Of a stretch of DNA of 64,000 bases, positions 25,953 through 36,794 are shown piece by piece; the stretch's first letter is position 1, and each line of letters opens with the position of its first letter. Where the stretch lies: positions 16,911-80,910 of the forward strand of contig JACRIM010000021.1 of assembly GCA_016235815.1 (NCBI GenBank), in the 5' to 3' direction. The notes beneath the pieces were generated by a model. That model saw nothing but the letters and a program-made list of their open reading frames with translations. It was not told the origin of the DNA and searched no databases. This DNA comes from Planctomycetota bacterium (GTDB lineage Bacteria; Planctomycetota; Phycisphaerae; UBA1845; UTPLA1). The position numbers were made by a program, and so were the translations under genes.

Positions 25953-27476
25953 TTACCGTGAACTCTCTCGCGGCAAGAAACCAATTGCAAAAGGCCCCCA
26001 TGACTCCCATTGGATTTCAGCGCGAGTTGTAAAATCAAAATGTCCCTCGTGCAAAACGGGTGGATTAACGATCAACGCGGGGGCGCCTTGCTGTACGCGA
26101 GCGACCATTGCCGTCAGGTCACTGTTCACTTCGAAAGCACGATCCATGTAGTACGCGAGTTGCGCTGGAACGACGTTGCGGAAAACAAATTCGCCATGGC
26201 GCTCGATGGCGACAGGCTCCCAATTGAGAATGGCCCGGCTATTCGGCGGCGTCAAAGCGTTCACCCGCTTCCACGCCTCAATCTGCACAGCCGGACACGA
26301 CACGCGCGAAAAGTAGTTCGACGAGCCGCGCAACGCAAAGACAACCACGACAACCAATCCCACCGTGATGAGTGAAACGCGTGTGTGCGCCGACAATGAG
26401 AGCGACAACACGCCCAACCAAATTACGAAACGGGCCGCGCTGACGCAGAGGAACGGCGCCAGGTAGTACATCCAATACGGATGCAGCAGAAACTGGCGGA
26501 AGAAAAGAGCCATCCATGCACAGGCAGTCAACGTCACAAGGGTGAGCCAATCCAGCCTGTCATGTGAGCGTGTTTTCTTGAGCAGACATCCACCGACGCT
26601 CGCGACAAGTACGGGCCACGAGAGGTTATTGACGACATGCTCCCACGCGCGTGACATCGGAATTCCGGCATCGGTGCGGCGATCTGAAAACATGGCGATC
26701 AGGCTCAAGCCCTTGCCGTCGAATCCAAACTGGACAAGGTAGGCAACAAGCATCGCCACGCTCATGAGGGCGACGGCAGGCGCCCAGATGAGCGTGGCGC
26801 GTCGAAGCGGGGATTGACGATTCTGCCGGGCTGCAACGATCGGATATGCGAGCGCAAAGAGGATGCCGGGCCAATCTGTCCAAATCATCGCCGCGAGCGA
26901 AAGCATTGAAAGGGCAACCATGAGTTTCCACGGCCGCCTGTTCCGTGATTGCTCAATTGCCTGATCCATTGACGCCGCGGATGCAAGCATGAAGAACAAA
27001 CAGAGCGGTTCGTGATCGACCATGCGGCCGAAATAGACCGTCATTGGCATCATCGAGAAAAACAGCGCTGCCAGAAGCGCCGTGACGTCTCCGTCGCGAC
27101 GGCGTATCAGCCCAATCATCAGCCAAAGCGTGGCAAGCGACGCAGCAATGGGAACGCACCGTGCAATCGCTTCGGAATCGCCGGCGAACGCGAAAACTCC
27201 AGCCAGTATCCAGGGCAACGCCGGCGGATGTCTTGGATAGAAAGAACGGTTCTCGCCTGCCGGGAGTTGCTCCCCCACCGCGACCATCGGCATTCCATGG
27301 TGCAGCGAAAATGGATACCGAAGCAGGTTGCGCGCCAATTGTGAGAAAAACGCGCCGTTCCAGTCGTGCAGGCCCACCCATGGTTCGCGAAGGTCCCGAC
27401 ACAGTCCGGCGGTGTAAACCACTAAGAGAATGGCGGAGATCAGGCCGAATCGGCGGATGGGGATTGTTTGATTCAC
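25953..27476 (-). CDS. GT39/ArnT-like integral membrane glycosyltransferase
   Basis: The 507-residue chain starts with a membrane helix (FGLISAILLVVYTAGL). A first loop follows with the signature LHDWNGAFFSQLARNLLRYPF; the acidic residue with a following N or R is the catalytic-type position of GT-C enzymes. A second motif FYPRHPPALPWILAG is shared with GT39/GT83 proteins. About ten more helices follow, then a soluble C-terminal domain. The likely reaction is sugar transfer from a polyprenyl-phosphate donor; acceptor unknown. It is the third such protein in this window and stands alone. Confidence 0.7.
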   Translation of the reverse strand: MNQTIPIRRFGLISAILLVVYTAGLCRDLREPWVGLHDWNGAFFSQLARNLLRYPFSLHHGMPMVAVGEQLPAGENRSFYPRHPPALPWILAGVFAFAGDSEAIARCVPIAASLATLWLMIGLIRRRDGDVTALLAALFFSMMPMTVYFGRMVDHEPLCLFFMLASAASMDQAIEQSRNRRPWKLMVALSMLSLAAMIWTDWPGILFALAYPIVAARQNRQSPLRRATLIWAPAVALMSVAMLVAYLVQFGFDGKGLSLIAMFSDRRTDAGIPMSRAWEHVVNNLSWPVLVASVGGCLLKKTRSHDRLDWLTLVTLTACAWMALFFRQFLLHPYWMYYLAPFLCVSAARFVIWLGVLSLSLSAHTRVSLITVGLVVVVVFALRGSSNYFSRVSCPAVQIEAWKRVNALTPPNSRAILNWEPVAIERHGEFVFRNVVPAQLAYYMDRAFEVNSDLTAMVARVQQGAPALIVNPPVLHEGHFDFTTRAEIQWESWGPFAIGFLPRESSR

Positions 27477-27553
27477 CCGTAAAATGCCCTCAGACGGCCA
27501 CGCCTTGCGATTTTCGCCCCATTCTGATTCACTTCACCCACAGGTCAAATGAT

Positions 27554-28144
27554 ATGAGCCGCGTTGTCCAGCCACCATCCTTGATCCTCGCGTCGACCAG
27601 CCCTCGGCGAGCGGAGCTGTTGCGGACCGCCGGGTATCAATTCGAGGTCGTCGCCCCACCCATGGTGGAGCCGGACGAGCTTCATCCACACGTGGACCCA
27701 GGCTCCTATGCCGAGTCGCTGGCCTACTTCAAGGCGAGCAGCATCGCGGATCGATTCCCTTCGGCAGCCATCCTCGGCGCCGACACCATCGCCTATGTGG
27801 ATGGCGAAATCATCGGCAAGCCGGAAGACCGCGACGATGCCCGTCGGATCCTCACGAAACTCTCGGCCACGACTCACAAAGTTGTCACGGGCATCGCCCT
27901 CGTTCACCCTGCCACCGATCGGCGAATCATCGCGCACGACGTCAGCATGATTCGATGTCGACCACTTTCCGACGCGATGATCGCCGCGTACCTCGACACC
28001 AACCAATGGCAGGGCAAGGCAGGGGCCTACGGCATTCAGGATTCGAATGATCCGTTTGTCGAGTGCCTTGAGGGCAGCTTCTCGAATGTCGTCGGGTTGC
28101 CGATGGAATTGCTGGCTCGGGTGTTCGCCGAATGGCGAGTCTGA
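27554..28144 (+). CDS. maf: Maf-family nucleotide pyrophosphatase
   Basis: Maf proteins hydrolyse non-canonical or canonical nucleoside triphosphates (dTTP/UTP or m7GTP types) to the monophosphate. From the ATG at 27554 there are 196 residues with ILASTSPRRAELLR (the SxSPRR motif) at about 11-24, ILGADTIAYVDG near 75, IGKPEDRDDA, and the KAGAYGIQD segment near 157. This is full family length. An in-frame start far upstream (27161) is not used, as its sequence does not resemble protein and overlaps the divergent membrane gene. Confidence 0.92.
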   Translation: MSRVVQPPSLILASTSPRRAELLRTAGYQFEVVAPPMVEPDELHPHVDPGSYAESLAYFKASSIADRFPSAAILGADTIAYVDGEIIGKPEDRDDARRILTKLSATTHKVVTGIALVHPATDRRIIAHDVSMIRCRPLSDAMIAAYLDTNQWQGKAGAYGIQDSNDPFVECLEGSFSNVVGLPMELLARVFAEWRV

Positions 28145-28148
28145 CGCC

Positions 28149-29366
28149 TCAATCGAAATCAACCACAAGTACGGAAACGTCGTCGCCTTTGCTCAGGCTG
28201 CCGGGTGACGTATCGAGGCGATTTTCCAACTCCGCGAACAACTCGGTCGTCGGCTTGCGAAGCAATTCAGGAATTCCCGGATTCAGATCCGGCATTTCAG
28301 GCAGGGGCGGCCGATTCGCGATTAGCACATTGTCCAGTCCGTCGCTATAGACCATCAATCGGTCAGTCGGTTTCAGGTCAACCGACTCGCCGGAAAACGT
28401 CTGCCCCACCGAAAGCCCCAGGAGCGTTCCTTCGCCATGCAGTTCACGAATGGAGCCGTCGGCCCCGATCAGAAGCGGCGGTGGATGTCCTGCAACGGCG
28501 TATTCAAGCCGCATCGTGCGCAGATCCAGCAATCCATACCAGCCGGTGATGAACTGGGCATCGTGCAATTCATGTGCGGCAAGCCGGTCATTCAGGGCTT
28601 GTAACACGGTCGAGGGATGAAGCACTTCCACCCCTGCCGGCGTCACCTGAGTCGGCTGAATGGCGTGTTTGATGTACATCGTGAGCAGGCCCGCGGCGAC
28701 TCCGTGACCGACCGCGTCGGCGAGATAGAAGCCGACGTGATGCTCGTCGAGCTGCAGGACATCGAAGATATCACCGCTGACAAACGAGCAAGGTCGGTAC
28801 AACATCGAGAAACAAGCCGGTCCGATGCGTTTTGCGTCTCGCGGGAGAAAGTTCTTTTGCAGGCGCGAGGCGAGGCGAAGTTCCGTATCGATGCTTGTGA
28901 ATTGTCGGTGCAGGCTTTCGGTCAAGCGGGCCAGGCGTTCGTGTTGCGCCTGGGCCTCCTTGATACGCCGCCGGGATGCGAGCAATCCGAGCATGACTCC
29001 ATGTACCAATTCGATTGGACTATCGGCAGGCAGACAAACATGCGTAGCCGCCAGGCCCTCAAATGCCGTCGGCCGCGAGGTGAGGATGACAAAGGTTGCG
29101 GATGATTCAGTCTCGGGAAACGATTCAAGAAAGTGAGAATGGGGTGTCGCGGGTTCATCGGCTGATTCGGCATCGACCAAAACGATGACATCAATATCAA
29201 CGAGCTTCTGCTCTAGCGTCGCACTTTCGACATAGTTGGCGCGACACCAATCCGCCCCACCGAAGAGCCGCCGCACGACCGGTGGCGCGACGCAGCGCGG
29301 GTCCAAAATGGCGGCGCGAATTATCGGGCTACCGTTCCATAACTTTCGTTGCAGTGCAGAAGCCAT
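28149..29366 (-). CDS. PP2C-type (SpoIIE/RsbU) serine phosphatase with receiver-like N-terminus
   Basis: The start at 29366 (405 residues) removes 21 doubtful upstream residues. Residues ~1-130 look like a degenerate response-regulator receiver (IIRAAILDPR, then VDIDVIVLVDAE). A coiled linker (ASRRRIKEAQAQHERLARL) follows, then a SpoIIE catalytic domain (about 170-400) with SGDIFDV, YLADAVGHGVAAGL, and YSDGLDN plus a C-terminal GDDVSVLVV. These aspartates bind Mn2+ in the family. RsbU-like phosphatases usually dephosphorylate a STAS anti-anti-sigma protein. One such STAS gene is in the window, at 44552-44887, though not linked. Confidence 0.85.
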   Translation of the reverse strand: MASALQRKLWNGSPIIRAAILDPRCVAPPVVRRLFGGADWCRANYVESATLEQKLVDIDVIVLVDAESADEPATPHSHFLESFPETESSATFVILTSRPTAFEGLAATHVCLPADSPIELVHGVMLGLLASRRRIKEAQAQHERLARLTESLHRQFTSIDTELRLASRLQKNFLPRDAKRIGPACFSMLYRPCSFVSGDIFDVLQLDEHHVGFYLADAVGHGVAAGLLTMYIKHAIQPTQVTPAGVEVLHPSTVLQALNDRLAAHELHDAQFITGWYGLLDLRTMRLEYAVAGHPPPLLIGADGSIRELHGEGTLLGLSVGQTFSGESVDLKPTDRLMVYSDGLDNVLIANRPPLPEMPDLNPGIPELLRKPTTELFAELENRLDTSPGSLSKGDDVSVLVVDFD

Positions 29367-29479
29367 CAAACCCCAGGGCCGCGCGACCCCCCAATGGGCG
29401 CAGGGACCTTCGGTCCCATGTCGGCCCAAATCGCTCGGGGCATGAGTTCACAGCGCGGGATTTGCTGGTGTTGCGGTTC

Positions 29480-30172
29480 TTAGCTGCCTGATTTTTCCGA
29501 TTGGGCAGAAGGTGGCGTCGGCTCGCTGAGAGCCTTTTCGACGGCCTTCACCAGTTTCTCATCGCTGGGTGTTGTGCGGCTGTCGAAGCGGTCGATCACC
29601 TGGCCATTGCGCCCGACGAGAAACTTGGTGAAGTTCCACTCAACGTCTCCGCCGTGCTTGTGGTCGGACCTCTTGCTGGTCAGGTATTGATAGAGCGGGC
29701 AGATTTCCTTGCCTTTGACATGCACTTTTTCCAACATCGGGAAGGTTACGCTGTACTTGCCGGTGCAGAAGCTCTTTATTTCCTCGTTCGTCCCCGGCTC
29801 CTGTTTTCCGAAATCATTTGCGGGAACGCCGATGATGACGAGTCCCTTGTCCTTGTACCTGGCGTAGAGTGACTGCAGACCCTTGTATTGCCCAGTAAAT
29901 CCACACTTCGACGCGACATTGACGAACATCACGACCTTGCCGCTGTATTGCCGCAGGTCCTGCTCTTTGCCGTCGATGTCCTTCATCGTGAAAGCCAGTG
30001 CGGGCATCTGCTTATCTCCGGGCTTCACCTCGGCTTTGGACTTATTGTCCTTTTTCTCCTTGAACTTCGACTTCGTCTTGTCGGTGTCTTTGGGTTCGGC
30101 CAATGCAGGGCCGGCCAGTAACGTCAAAGCAACGACGAGAACAACGGCTGCAAGAATCAGGCTGCGAAGCAT
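29480..30172 (-). CDS. Secreted glutathione-peroxidase-family protein
   Basis: The 230-residue chain has a signal peptide (1-25, ending GPALA), a lysine-rich spacer (29-50) and a GPx thioredoxin-fold domain. The peroxidatic cysteine is C90 in NVASKCGFTGQY (cysteine, not selenocysteine). The GVPANDFGKQEPG loop and the VEWNFTKFLV motif supply the Gln, Asn and Trp of the catalytic tetrad. It probably reduces peroxides outside the cytoplasm using a thioredoxin-like donor. A Ser/Pro tail ends the protein. Its neighbours are unrelated. Confidence 0.88.
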   Translation of the reverse strand: MLRSLILAAVVLVVALTLLAGPALAEPKDTDKTKSKFKEKKDNKSKAEVKPGDKQMPALAFTMKDIDGKEQDLRQYSGKVVMFVNVASKCGFTGQYKGLQSLYARYKDKGLVIIGVPANDFGKQEPGTNEEIKSFCTGKYSVTFPMLEKVHVKGKEICPLYQYLTSKRSDHKHGGDVEWNFTKFLVGRNGQVIDRFDSRTTPSDEKLVKAVEKALSEPTPPSAQSEKSGS

Positions 30173-30272
30173 CGGGGGAGTATCCTTTCGTTAAGCACCG
30201 CACACTTCCCAGGCGGTATTCGGCCATTATAGCAGGCCATCGACGCGGCCGCTTGGCGGTATCATTGCTGCC

Positions 30273-30830
30273 ATGCGTGCCTTTGTCGCCATCAATCTTT
30301 CGCCGGAAACACGGTCATTTTTGGCGGCACATTCCGACCGGCTAAAGGCCGCGGGGATGAAGCTTGCCTGGGTCCCTCCGGAGCAGATGCATATCACGTT
30401 GAAGTTCTTCGGTGAATTAAGCGACGAAAATGCAACGCACGTCAGTCAATCACTTGCTGCGATCGCCGCGGCGGTGCCGGCCTTTGCTCTCACCATTGGC
30501 GGAATCGGCACCTTCCCTGCCGCCGGACGGGTCAATGTTGTATGGATCGGCGTGCAGGCATCGTCGGAGCTTTCCGGACTACATGGCCAGTGCGATGAGT
30601 TGCTTTCGAAATTCGGTTCGCCGCCGGAGGATCGGCCCTTCGCCCCCCACCTTTCGCTTGGTCGTAACAAGGATCATTCAGCATCCCGCAATATTCGCAC
30701 TGTTCTCGCTGACTATGTTGCAGGCGAACCGTGCGTTGGACGCGTGGAAGGGATGACACTGTACGAGTCGATTCTCGAACGCACCGGCCCGACGCATCGC
30801 GTGATCAGTAGGCACACGTTCGCCGGTTGA
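30273..30830 (+). CDS. thpR: RNA 2',3'-cyclic phosphodiesterase (2H family)
   Basis: The 185-residue chain fits ThpR (LigT). Both HxTx-type motifs are present: HITLKFFG with H40, and HLSLGRNK with H126. The start MRAFVAINLSPETR is typical. The enzyme opens 2',3'-cyclic phosphate ends of RNA to 2'-phosphate. The gene stands alone between two minus-strand genes. Confidence 0.92.
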   Translation: MRAFVAINLSPETRSFLAAHSDRLKAAGMKLAWVPPEQMHITLKFFGELSDENATHVSQSLAAIAAAVPAFALTIGGIGTFPAAGRVNVVWIGVQASSELSGLHGQCDELLSKFGSPPEDRPFAPHLSLGRNKDHSASRNIRTVLADYVAGEPCVGRVEGMTLYESILERTGPTHRVISRHTFAG

Positions 30831-30846
30831 TTCCCCCCGCTACCGA

Positions 30847-31503
30847 TTACTTCGTAAGCACGGCGGTCGGCCACGTGCTCGGATCGCACCACCAGTTTAG
30901 GTCGTCGTCCACGGTAAGTGATTGATGGCCGAGCTCGGTGTCCTCCACGATTGCAAAAAACCCAATACGCGGGTTTTCGGCTGGGTCGAAACCGACGAGG
31001 GCGTCACGCGGAATGTGGGCGGTAAGGCTGTAGCCAGTCTTGGTGATGACTGAGGCAATCTCCATCGTCCCAGGTTTGGCGAGTGGCGCGTCTGTTTGTG
31101 CCCGAGCGACCGGCGCGCTTCCAGCCATCGGGTCTTTTCGATTCTTTCCGCCGCCTGCCGGCATGAAATAAAACTGCTGACAAAACCGAGTGGCACGGCG
31201 AATGTTCCGAGTGTCGCGCATGTCGGTTATGACACGGAGGGCGTCGGAGCTTCGGAAGCGTTCAGGGTCGCAATGGGGTGGTCGCCGTTTGCCCGATACG
31301 CTAACGCCGATGTACAGCCCCCCTTCGTTCCACGCCGTGAAGACCTCACCAAATGGATCGAGGTTGTCGAGGGTGCAGAGCGGAGGCAGAAGAAACGCGT
31401 CCCCCCATGCCGACGGATCACCTTTCATTGCGGGTGGTTTTGCGCAGTATCGCAGGGGAAACTCAAACTTGAATAGGTGACGATTGGGAACGAGCGCGTG
31501 CAT
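30847..31503 (-). CDS. CBM9-like/DOMON-like hypothetical protein
   Basis: The 218-residue chain has no signal peptide or membrane segment. Its pattern (AWGDAFLLPPLCTLDNLDPFGEV, then FTAWNEGGLYIGVSV, then DALRVITDMRDT, and a later EIASVITKTGYSLTAHIPRDAL) follows the carbohydrate-binding CBM9-like fold found in many planctomycete proteins. Those usually sit next to enzymes, but here it is free-standing. The function is unknown. It ends 16 bases from the convergent thpR gene. Confidence 0.5.
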   Translation of the reverse strand: MHALVPNRHLFKFEFPLRYCAKPPAMKGDPSAWGDAFLLPPLCTLDNLDPFGEVFTAWNEGGLYIGVSVSGKRRPPHCDPERFRSSDALRVITDMRDTRNIRRATRFCQQFYFMPAGGGKNRKDPMAGSAPVARAQTDAPLAKPGTMEIASVITKTGYSLTAHIPRDALVGFDPAENPRIGFFAIVEDTELGHQSLTVDDDLNWWCDPSTWPTAVLTK

Positions 31504-31529
31504 TTCGCTGCATTGTAGCGAGCGGGGAC

Positions 31530-32753
<1,224 letters not shown>

Positions 32754-32755
32754 GG

Positions 32756-33544
32756 TTAGGCGGCCCCCAGCGTGAGTGCGCGGACATCGGGCACGGCCGG
32801 ACCGCCGCGGCGTGGGGTGGCCTGGTCGGCGATGATGTCGCCGTCGCGCAGAATGATGACGCGCTCCGCGAACTCTGCGATACCGGGATCGTGGGTGACG
32901 ATGATGACGGTGCGCTTCTCCACCTCGTGCAGGTGCGTGAGTATTCGCATGATTTCGCGCGTGGTGTGGCTGTCAAGATTGCCGGTCGGTTCATCGGCGA
33001 GCAAAACAGGGGGATTGTTCACAAGCGATCTCGCAATGGCGACGCGCTGCTGCTGACCGCCGGAAAGCTGCGACGGCAAATGGTGCGTGCGATCGGCGAG
33101 GTCGACCTTGGTGAGTGCGGCGATGGCGGCCTCTCGGCGCATGGCCGTGGGCCGGCCGGCATAGACCATCGGCAATTCCACGTTCTCGAGGGCCGTGCTT
33201 CGGGCCAGCAGGTTAAAGTTCTGAAAGATAAACCCGATGTACGTGTTTCGCAGTTGCGCCAGTTGATCGCGCGTCATCTTGCTGCTGGCGTTACCGGCGA
33301 GTTCATACACGCCTTCCGACGGGACATCGAGCGCCCCGAGGATGTTCAACAGCGTCGACTTTCCTGAACCGCTGGCCCCCATGATGGCGATGAACTGACC
33401 TTCGGGAATGTCGACATTTAACCCGCGGAGCGCGTGCACGGCCGTGCCGCCGGTGTCATAGATTTTATGCAATTCGCGCAGTCGGATGACCACCGGAATG
33501 CTCGGGTCGGCGACGGTCGAGATAATGGGTGCGGCGTCGGACAT
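32756..33544 (-). CDS. ABC transporter ATP-binding protein (MacB/LolD type)
   Basis: The 262-residue chain carries Walker A GASGSGKST near 55-63, the Q-loop FIFQNFNLL, the signature LSGGQQQRVAIARSL, Walker B VLLADEPTGNLDS, and the H-loop THDPG. The LAxSTALENVELPMVYAG stretch is typical of MacB/LolD ATPases. It lies between the adaptor (9-base gap) and the permease (2-base gap) in one operon. Confidence 0.93.
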   Translation of the reverse strand: MSDAAPIISTVADPSIPVVIRLRELHKIYDTGGTAVHALRGLNVDIPEGQFIAIMGASGSGKSTLLNILGALDVPSEGVYELAGNASSKMTRDQLAQLRNTYIGFIFQNFNLLARSTALENVELPMVYAGRPTAMRREAAIAALTKVDLADRTHHLPSQLSGGQQQRVAIARSLVNNPPVLLADEPTGNLDSHTTREIMRILTHLHEVEKRTVIIVTHDPGIAEFAERVIILRDGDIIADQATPRRGGPAVPDVRALTLGAA

Positions 33545-33553
33545 GCGATTGAA

Positions 33554-34966
33554 TCAAAGATTGCGGTTGTTGGGGTCCGTGAGCCGAATGGCATCCTTGA
33601 AGTCGAAGCCGACGGATTTCTTTTCGGTGAACTTGCGGACGAACTCTTCTCCATGTGCCGCGCCCGCGAGCACTTCCGTGTTGATATTGTCGGTGATGCC
33701 GATCCACAGCATGACTGCCTGCCACTGCTTCGTGGCTGGATTGAATCGCCAGACAAAGGCGTCGTTGCAATAGGCGGCAGGTTGCCCGCCGGCATCCGAC
33801 GTCGGGCGCGGGGGGCCGGCCTCGCGGGCCCTGGCCACCAGCGCCTGCCGCTCTTCCGCGGTGAGGGGCGGCTTGAAACGCAGCACCGCGTTGGCGATCT
33901 GCGGAACTGCGGCCTTGTCGACACATTCGATCATGACGTTTACGGACAGGCCGGGGAGCAAAAGGCCGTCCGGGTTTTGGACTTCGAAGATCACGGTGTA
34001 CGTGACAACATTATTGACCGTGTCGGGTTGGTTTCGCTTCTCGAGAATCTTGCCCTCAAAGGTGCGTGACTGCCGGGCCTCCAACGTGAAGCGGGCCTTT
34101 TGGCCGACGTCGATGTGGCTGATGTCCGATTCGCCGATTTTCGCATTGACCCGCATCGTGGAAAGGCTCGGGGCAAGCAGATACAGGATTGGCGTCTGGA
34201 ATGTGGCGTTGACCGTCTGCCCCACATCCATGAATCGACGGAGAACGACGCCGTCAATTGGTGAGCGAATCACGCATCGATCAACACGCGTCGCCGTGAA
34301 TTCCATTCTCGCTGCGGCAAGTTTGAGCGCTGCCTCGGCCCCGGCAATGGTTTGTGCGGCGCGATCAACGAGAATCTTTTCGTTGTTCATCGCGAGCTGA
34401 TGCGATGCCGTGGCGGTGATGAGCAGCGCCTCGGCCCGCTTGAGCCGGGCTTTCATGGCGACCCACTCCGCCTCGGGGGCGTTCTGATTTTTGTATAGCT
34501 CGTCGACTCGCTTCCACCCGAACTCGGCCTCGATCAGGGCTGCTTCGGCCTCTTCCTTCTGCCCCAGCGCCTGTTGTGTGCGCACCGGGAGATTTGCTTT
34601 CGCATCCTCGTAGGCAAGTTTCGCATCCGCCAACGCGCTGAGTGCCTTCAGATGATCGGCCTTCGATTGCTCATGCTCGGCCCGTGACAATTCGGGGTCG
34701 ATTCGGGCGATGACCTGCCCTTTCGACACCGGTTGATCGTTGTCGACGGCCATTTCGATGATCTTGCCGGTCACTTCGCACCCGACTTCGACGCGAGCGA
34801 GCGGCTCGACCGTGCCGCTGGTTTCGACGGTCATGGTTAACGGACGGGATTCAACCGCGCCGACGACAATGTCGTAGGTGCCCTCGCGGTCGCGAAGCTT
34901 CTTGATCCCGACGGCCGCTCCGCCGACGACAAGCAATAGAAGTAGGAGGAAAAACGCTTTTCGCAT
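33554..34966 (-). CDS. HlyD/MacA-type periplasmic adaptor
   Basis: The 470-residue chain has a single N-terminal anchor (FFLLLLLLVVGGAAVG). A biotinyl-lipoyl half is marked by VEPLARVEVGCEVTGKI, then comes a coiled-coil hairpin (about 90-200, with many Glu/Ala/Lys) and the second lipoyl half (VIRSPIDGVVLRRFMDVGQTV). A beta-barrel region and an extended ~100-residue C-terminus follow. It links the inner-membrane exporter to an outer-membrane channel. It is the first gene of the three-gene operon. A perfect inverted repeat lies at 35021-35040, about 55 bases upstream of its start. Confidence 0.9.
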   Translation of the reverse strand: MRKAFFLLLLLLVVGGAAVGIKKLRDREGTYDIVVGAVESRPLTMTVETSGTVEPLARVEVGCEVTGKIIEMAVDNDQPVSKGQVIARIDPELSRAEHEQSKADHLKALSALADAKLAYEDAKANLPVRTQQALGQKEEAEAALIEAEFGWKRVDELYKNQNAPEAEWVAMKARLKRAEALLITATASHQLAMNNEKILVDRAAQTIAGAEAALKLAAARMEFTATRVDRCVIRSPIDGVVLRRFMDVGQTVNATFQTPILYLLAPSLSTMRVNAKIGESDISHIDVGQKARFTLEARQSRTFEGKILEKRNQPDTVNNVVTYTVIFEVQNPDGLLLPGLSVNVMIECVDKAAVPQIANAVLRFKPPLTAEERQALVARAREAGPPRPTSDAGGQPAAYCNDAFVWRFNPATKQWQAVMLWIGITDNINTEVLAGAAHGEEFVRKFTEKKSVGFDFKDAIRLTDPNNRNL

Positions 34967-35020
34967 GAAGTTACTCGATGGACCTCTTTCAACATTAACA
35001 GAGTAATGGTAGGGGCGGAA

Positions 35021-35040
35021 CGTGAATGTGCCAATTCACG
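35021..35040. promoter_or_regulatory. Inverted repeat upstream of the adaptor gene
   Basis: CGTGAAT and ATTCACG flank a 6-base centre (GTGCCA), forming a perfect 7-bp dyad in the 295-bp gap before the MacA-like gene. It could be an operator. No promoter elements could be assigned around it, and I see nothing else in that gap. Confidence 0.3.
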
Positions 35041-35261
35041 CCGGATCGGATGGACCCACAGCGCCCGCTAAACTGCCAACGCGATGTCTTGTCGGGCGAC
35101 CCGCATACTTCTCTAATTTTTTCTGAAACTGTCCGCCCCATGGCCCCCAGATTGAAGAAAACAAGGCGACAGCGGCATCCGTGTGCAGCCCGGTTAATCC
35201 AGATCATGGTTTCGCGCTTTGGACGAAGCCGCCTCTTTGTGCCATCGCCTCTTGTACGCCG

Positions 35262-36728
35262 TCAGGGCGTGAGGCGATTGATGATTAGAAACTGGTCATT
35301 CGTAATGCCCGACCGATTCATCGGCGCAATAATGTCCAACAACGCGTTTCCATCGACATCATCAAAGGCACATTTGCCAATGGTGGCGACAGGATTTGTG
35401 CCCGTAATCGTGAACGGCTGCCACCAATCTTGCACGTCGCTTCGGCGTTCAAACCCCGCCATGTTGCCGTTTCCGGTGACAAAGACATCGAGCGTCCCGT
35501 CGAGGTCGAGGTCAACCACCTGCACTTGGTTCAATTCAGAGCCCGAGGCGGCCGTGCCTATGTTGAAAACCTCCCAAGGGAAATTGACCAGTTGCACCAC
35601 GGAGTTACCAGGATTGCGGAACCACTGCACGACGCCGAGCGACGCGTGGGCTACGACCGCGTCAATCGCGCCATCGCCGTCGATGTCGCCCACACCGAGG
35701 AAATCCGCGCCCGGCACCTGATCATCGCCGGGTTGGAGCAACTCGCGCTGCTCTCCGATCGTGCGGCTCACCCAGTCGCCGTTCGTCAGTGCGGCCAAAC
35801 CCGATTCGACCAGTGGGTTGATCAGCCAACTGACGTTCTGGCTCTTGGCCGTCGGATATGTCACCACGACATCCAGGTCGCCGTCGGCATCCATGTCCGC
35901 GACTTTTACCGCTTTGATACCGGGTACGTCGGAAATAAGCGCGTTGGTCGTACCAAGCCAATTTGCGCCGTTTTCAGCCGCTGCTCCGCCAGGGTTCAGG
36001 TAGAGGTACACGCGCTTCGTCGCGCTATTGAGGGCCGTGGTGATGTCGTTGGATGCCAGCACCACATCAGGACCGTTCACGCCGTCAATATCGGCAATGG
36101 CAAAATCGGTCTGACCGGTTTCATCGTTGGGCAGGATAAACGTCTCGTTGATGGTGACAGACTGCCATGCCAAACCGTTTCCTGTCTCGGCCGGATCGAG
36201 CGGGGCAAACAGCAGGACGACCGCGCCGCGCTTTTCCGCGTTTGTCACGGGAACAAACCCCGTGTCATTCACAAGGACCGCCACGTCGGGCCGACCGTCG
36301 GCGTTGAAATCCGAAACGGCGAGGTCGTACATCGTGGAGATCGGGGCGCCGCCGGCGATCGTAGCCGTCGTGAACTCGACCGCCGCGCCGGTTCGCAGGT
36401 GAACCTGGATCGGCTGGCTCTCGGCCGACCCGGAGACGTAATCGGTTAATCCATCGCCGTTCATATCCGCGGCGACTACCACGCGTGCGCCGGCGGTGCT
36501 CTCAAGCAGTGGGTCGAGTTGAGTGATTGAGAATGCGAATCCGGGAATCGTCGCGGGCTGACTTGTGCTGCCGGATGTTGTGCCCGAACCAGAACCACCA
36601 CCGCCGGACGATGGCGGCCAAAGACCGCCTTCGCCAAAAATGAGATAGAGGTAGCCGCAGCCCGACGAACCGGACAGTACCAGTGCGGACATCCCGAGCA
36701 CGACCAGCGCAAAGGTTCGACCGCGCAT
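35262..36728 (-). CDS. FG-GAP/VCBS repeat lipoprotein
   Basis: The start at 36728 (488 residues) opens a signal with a likely lipobox at SSGC near residue 24. A Gly/Ser-rich linker (SGGGGSGSGTTSG) follows. About seven FG-GAP/VCBS-type units come next, each with D-x-D/N-x-D-G-x-x-D motifs (VAADMNGDGLTDYVSG, VSDFNADGRPDVAVL, VADMDADGDLDVVV, VGDIDGDGAIDAVV, VVDLDLDGTLDVFV), which bind Ca2+ in the family. Such beta-propellers are extracellular and mediate binding. No partner gene is adjacent. Confidence 0.8.
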   Translation of the reverse strand: MRGRTFALVVLGMSALVLSGSSGCGYLYLIFGEGGLWPPSSGGGGSGSGTTSGSTSQPATIPGFAFSITQLDPLLESTAGARVVVAADMNGDGLTDYVSGSAESQPIQVHLRTGAAVEFTTATIAGGAPISTMYDLAVSDFNADGRPDVAVLVNDTGFVPVTNAEKRGAVVLLFAPLDPAETGNGLAWQSVTINETFILPNDETGQTDFAIADIDGVNGPDVVLASNDITTALNSATKRVYLYLNPGGAAAENGANWLGTTNALISDVPGIKAVKVADMDADGDLDVVVTYPTAKSQNVSWLINPLVESGLAALTNGDWVSRTIGEQRELLQPGDDQVPGADFLGVGDIDGDGAIDAVVAHASLGVVQWFRNPGNSVVQLVNFPWEVFNIGTAASGSELNQVQVVDLDLDGTLDVFVTGNGNMAGFERRSDVQDWWQPFTITGTNPVATIGKCAFDDVDGNALLDIIAPMNRSGITNDQFLIINRLTP

Positions 36729-36794
36729 AGCTTCTTTACCGCCCGCACGCCGGCCATCCATGATCGACGACGCGCGAAAGGCCGAATTCCCGTG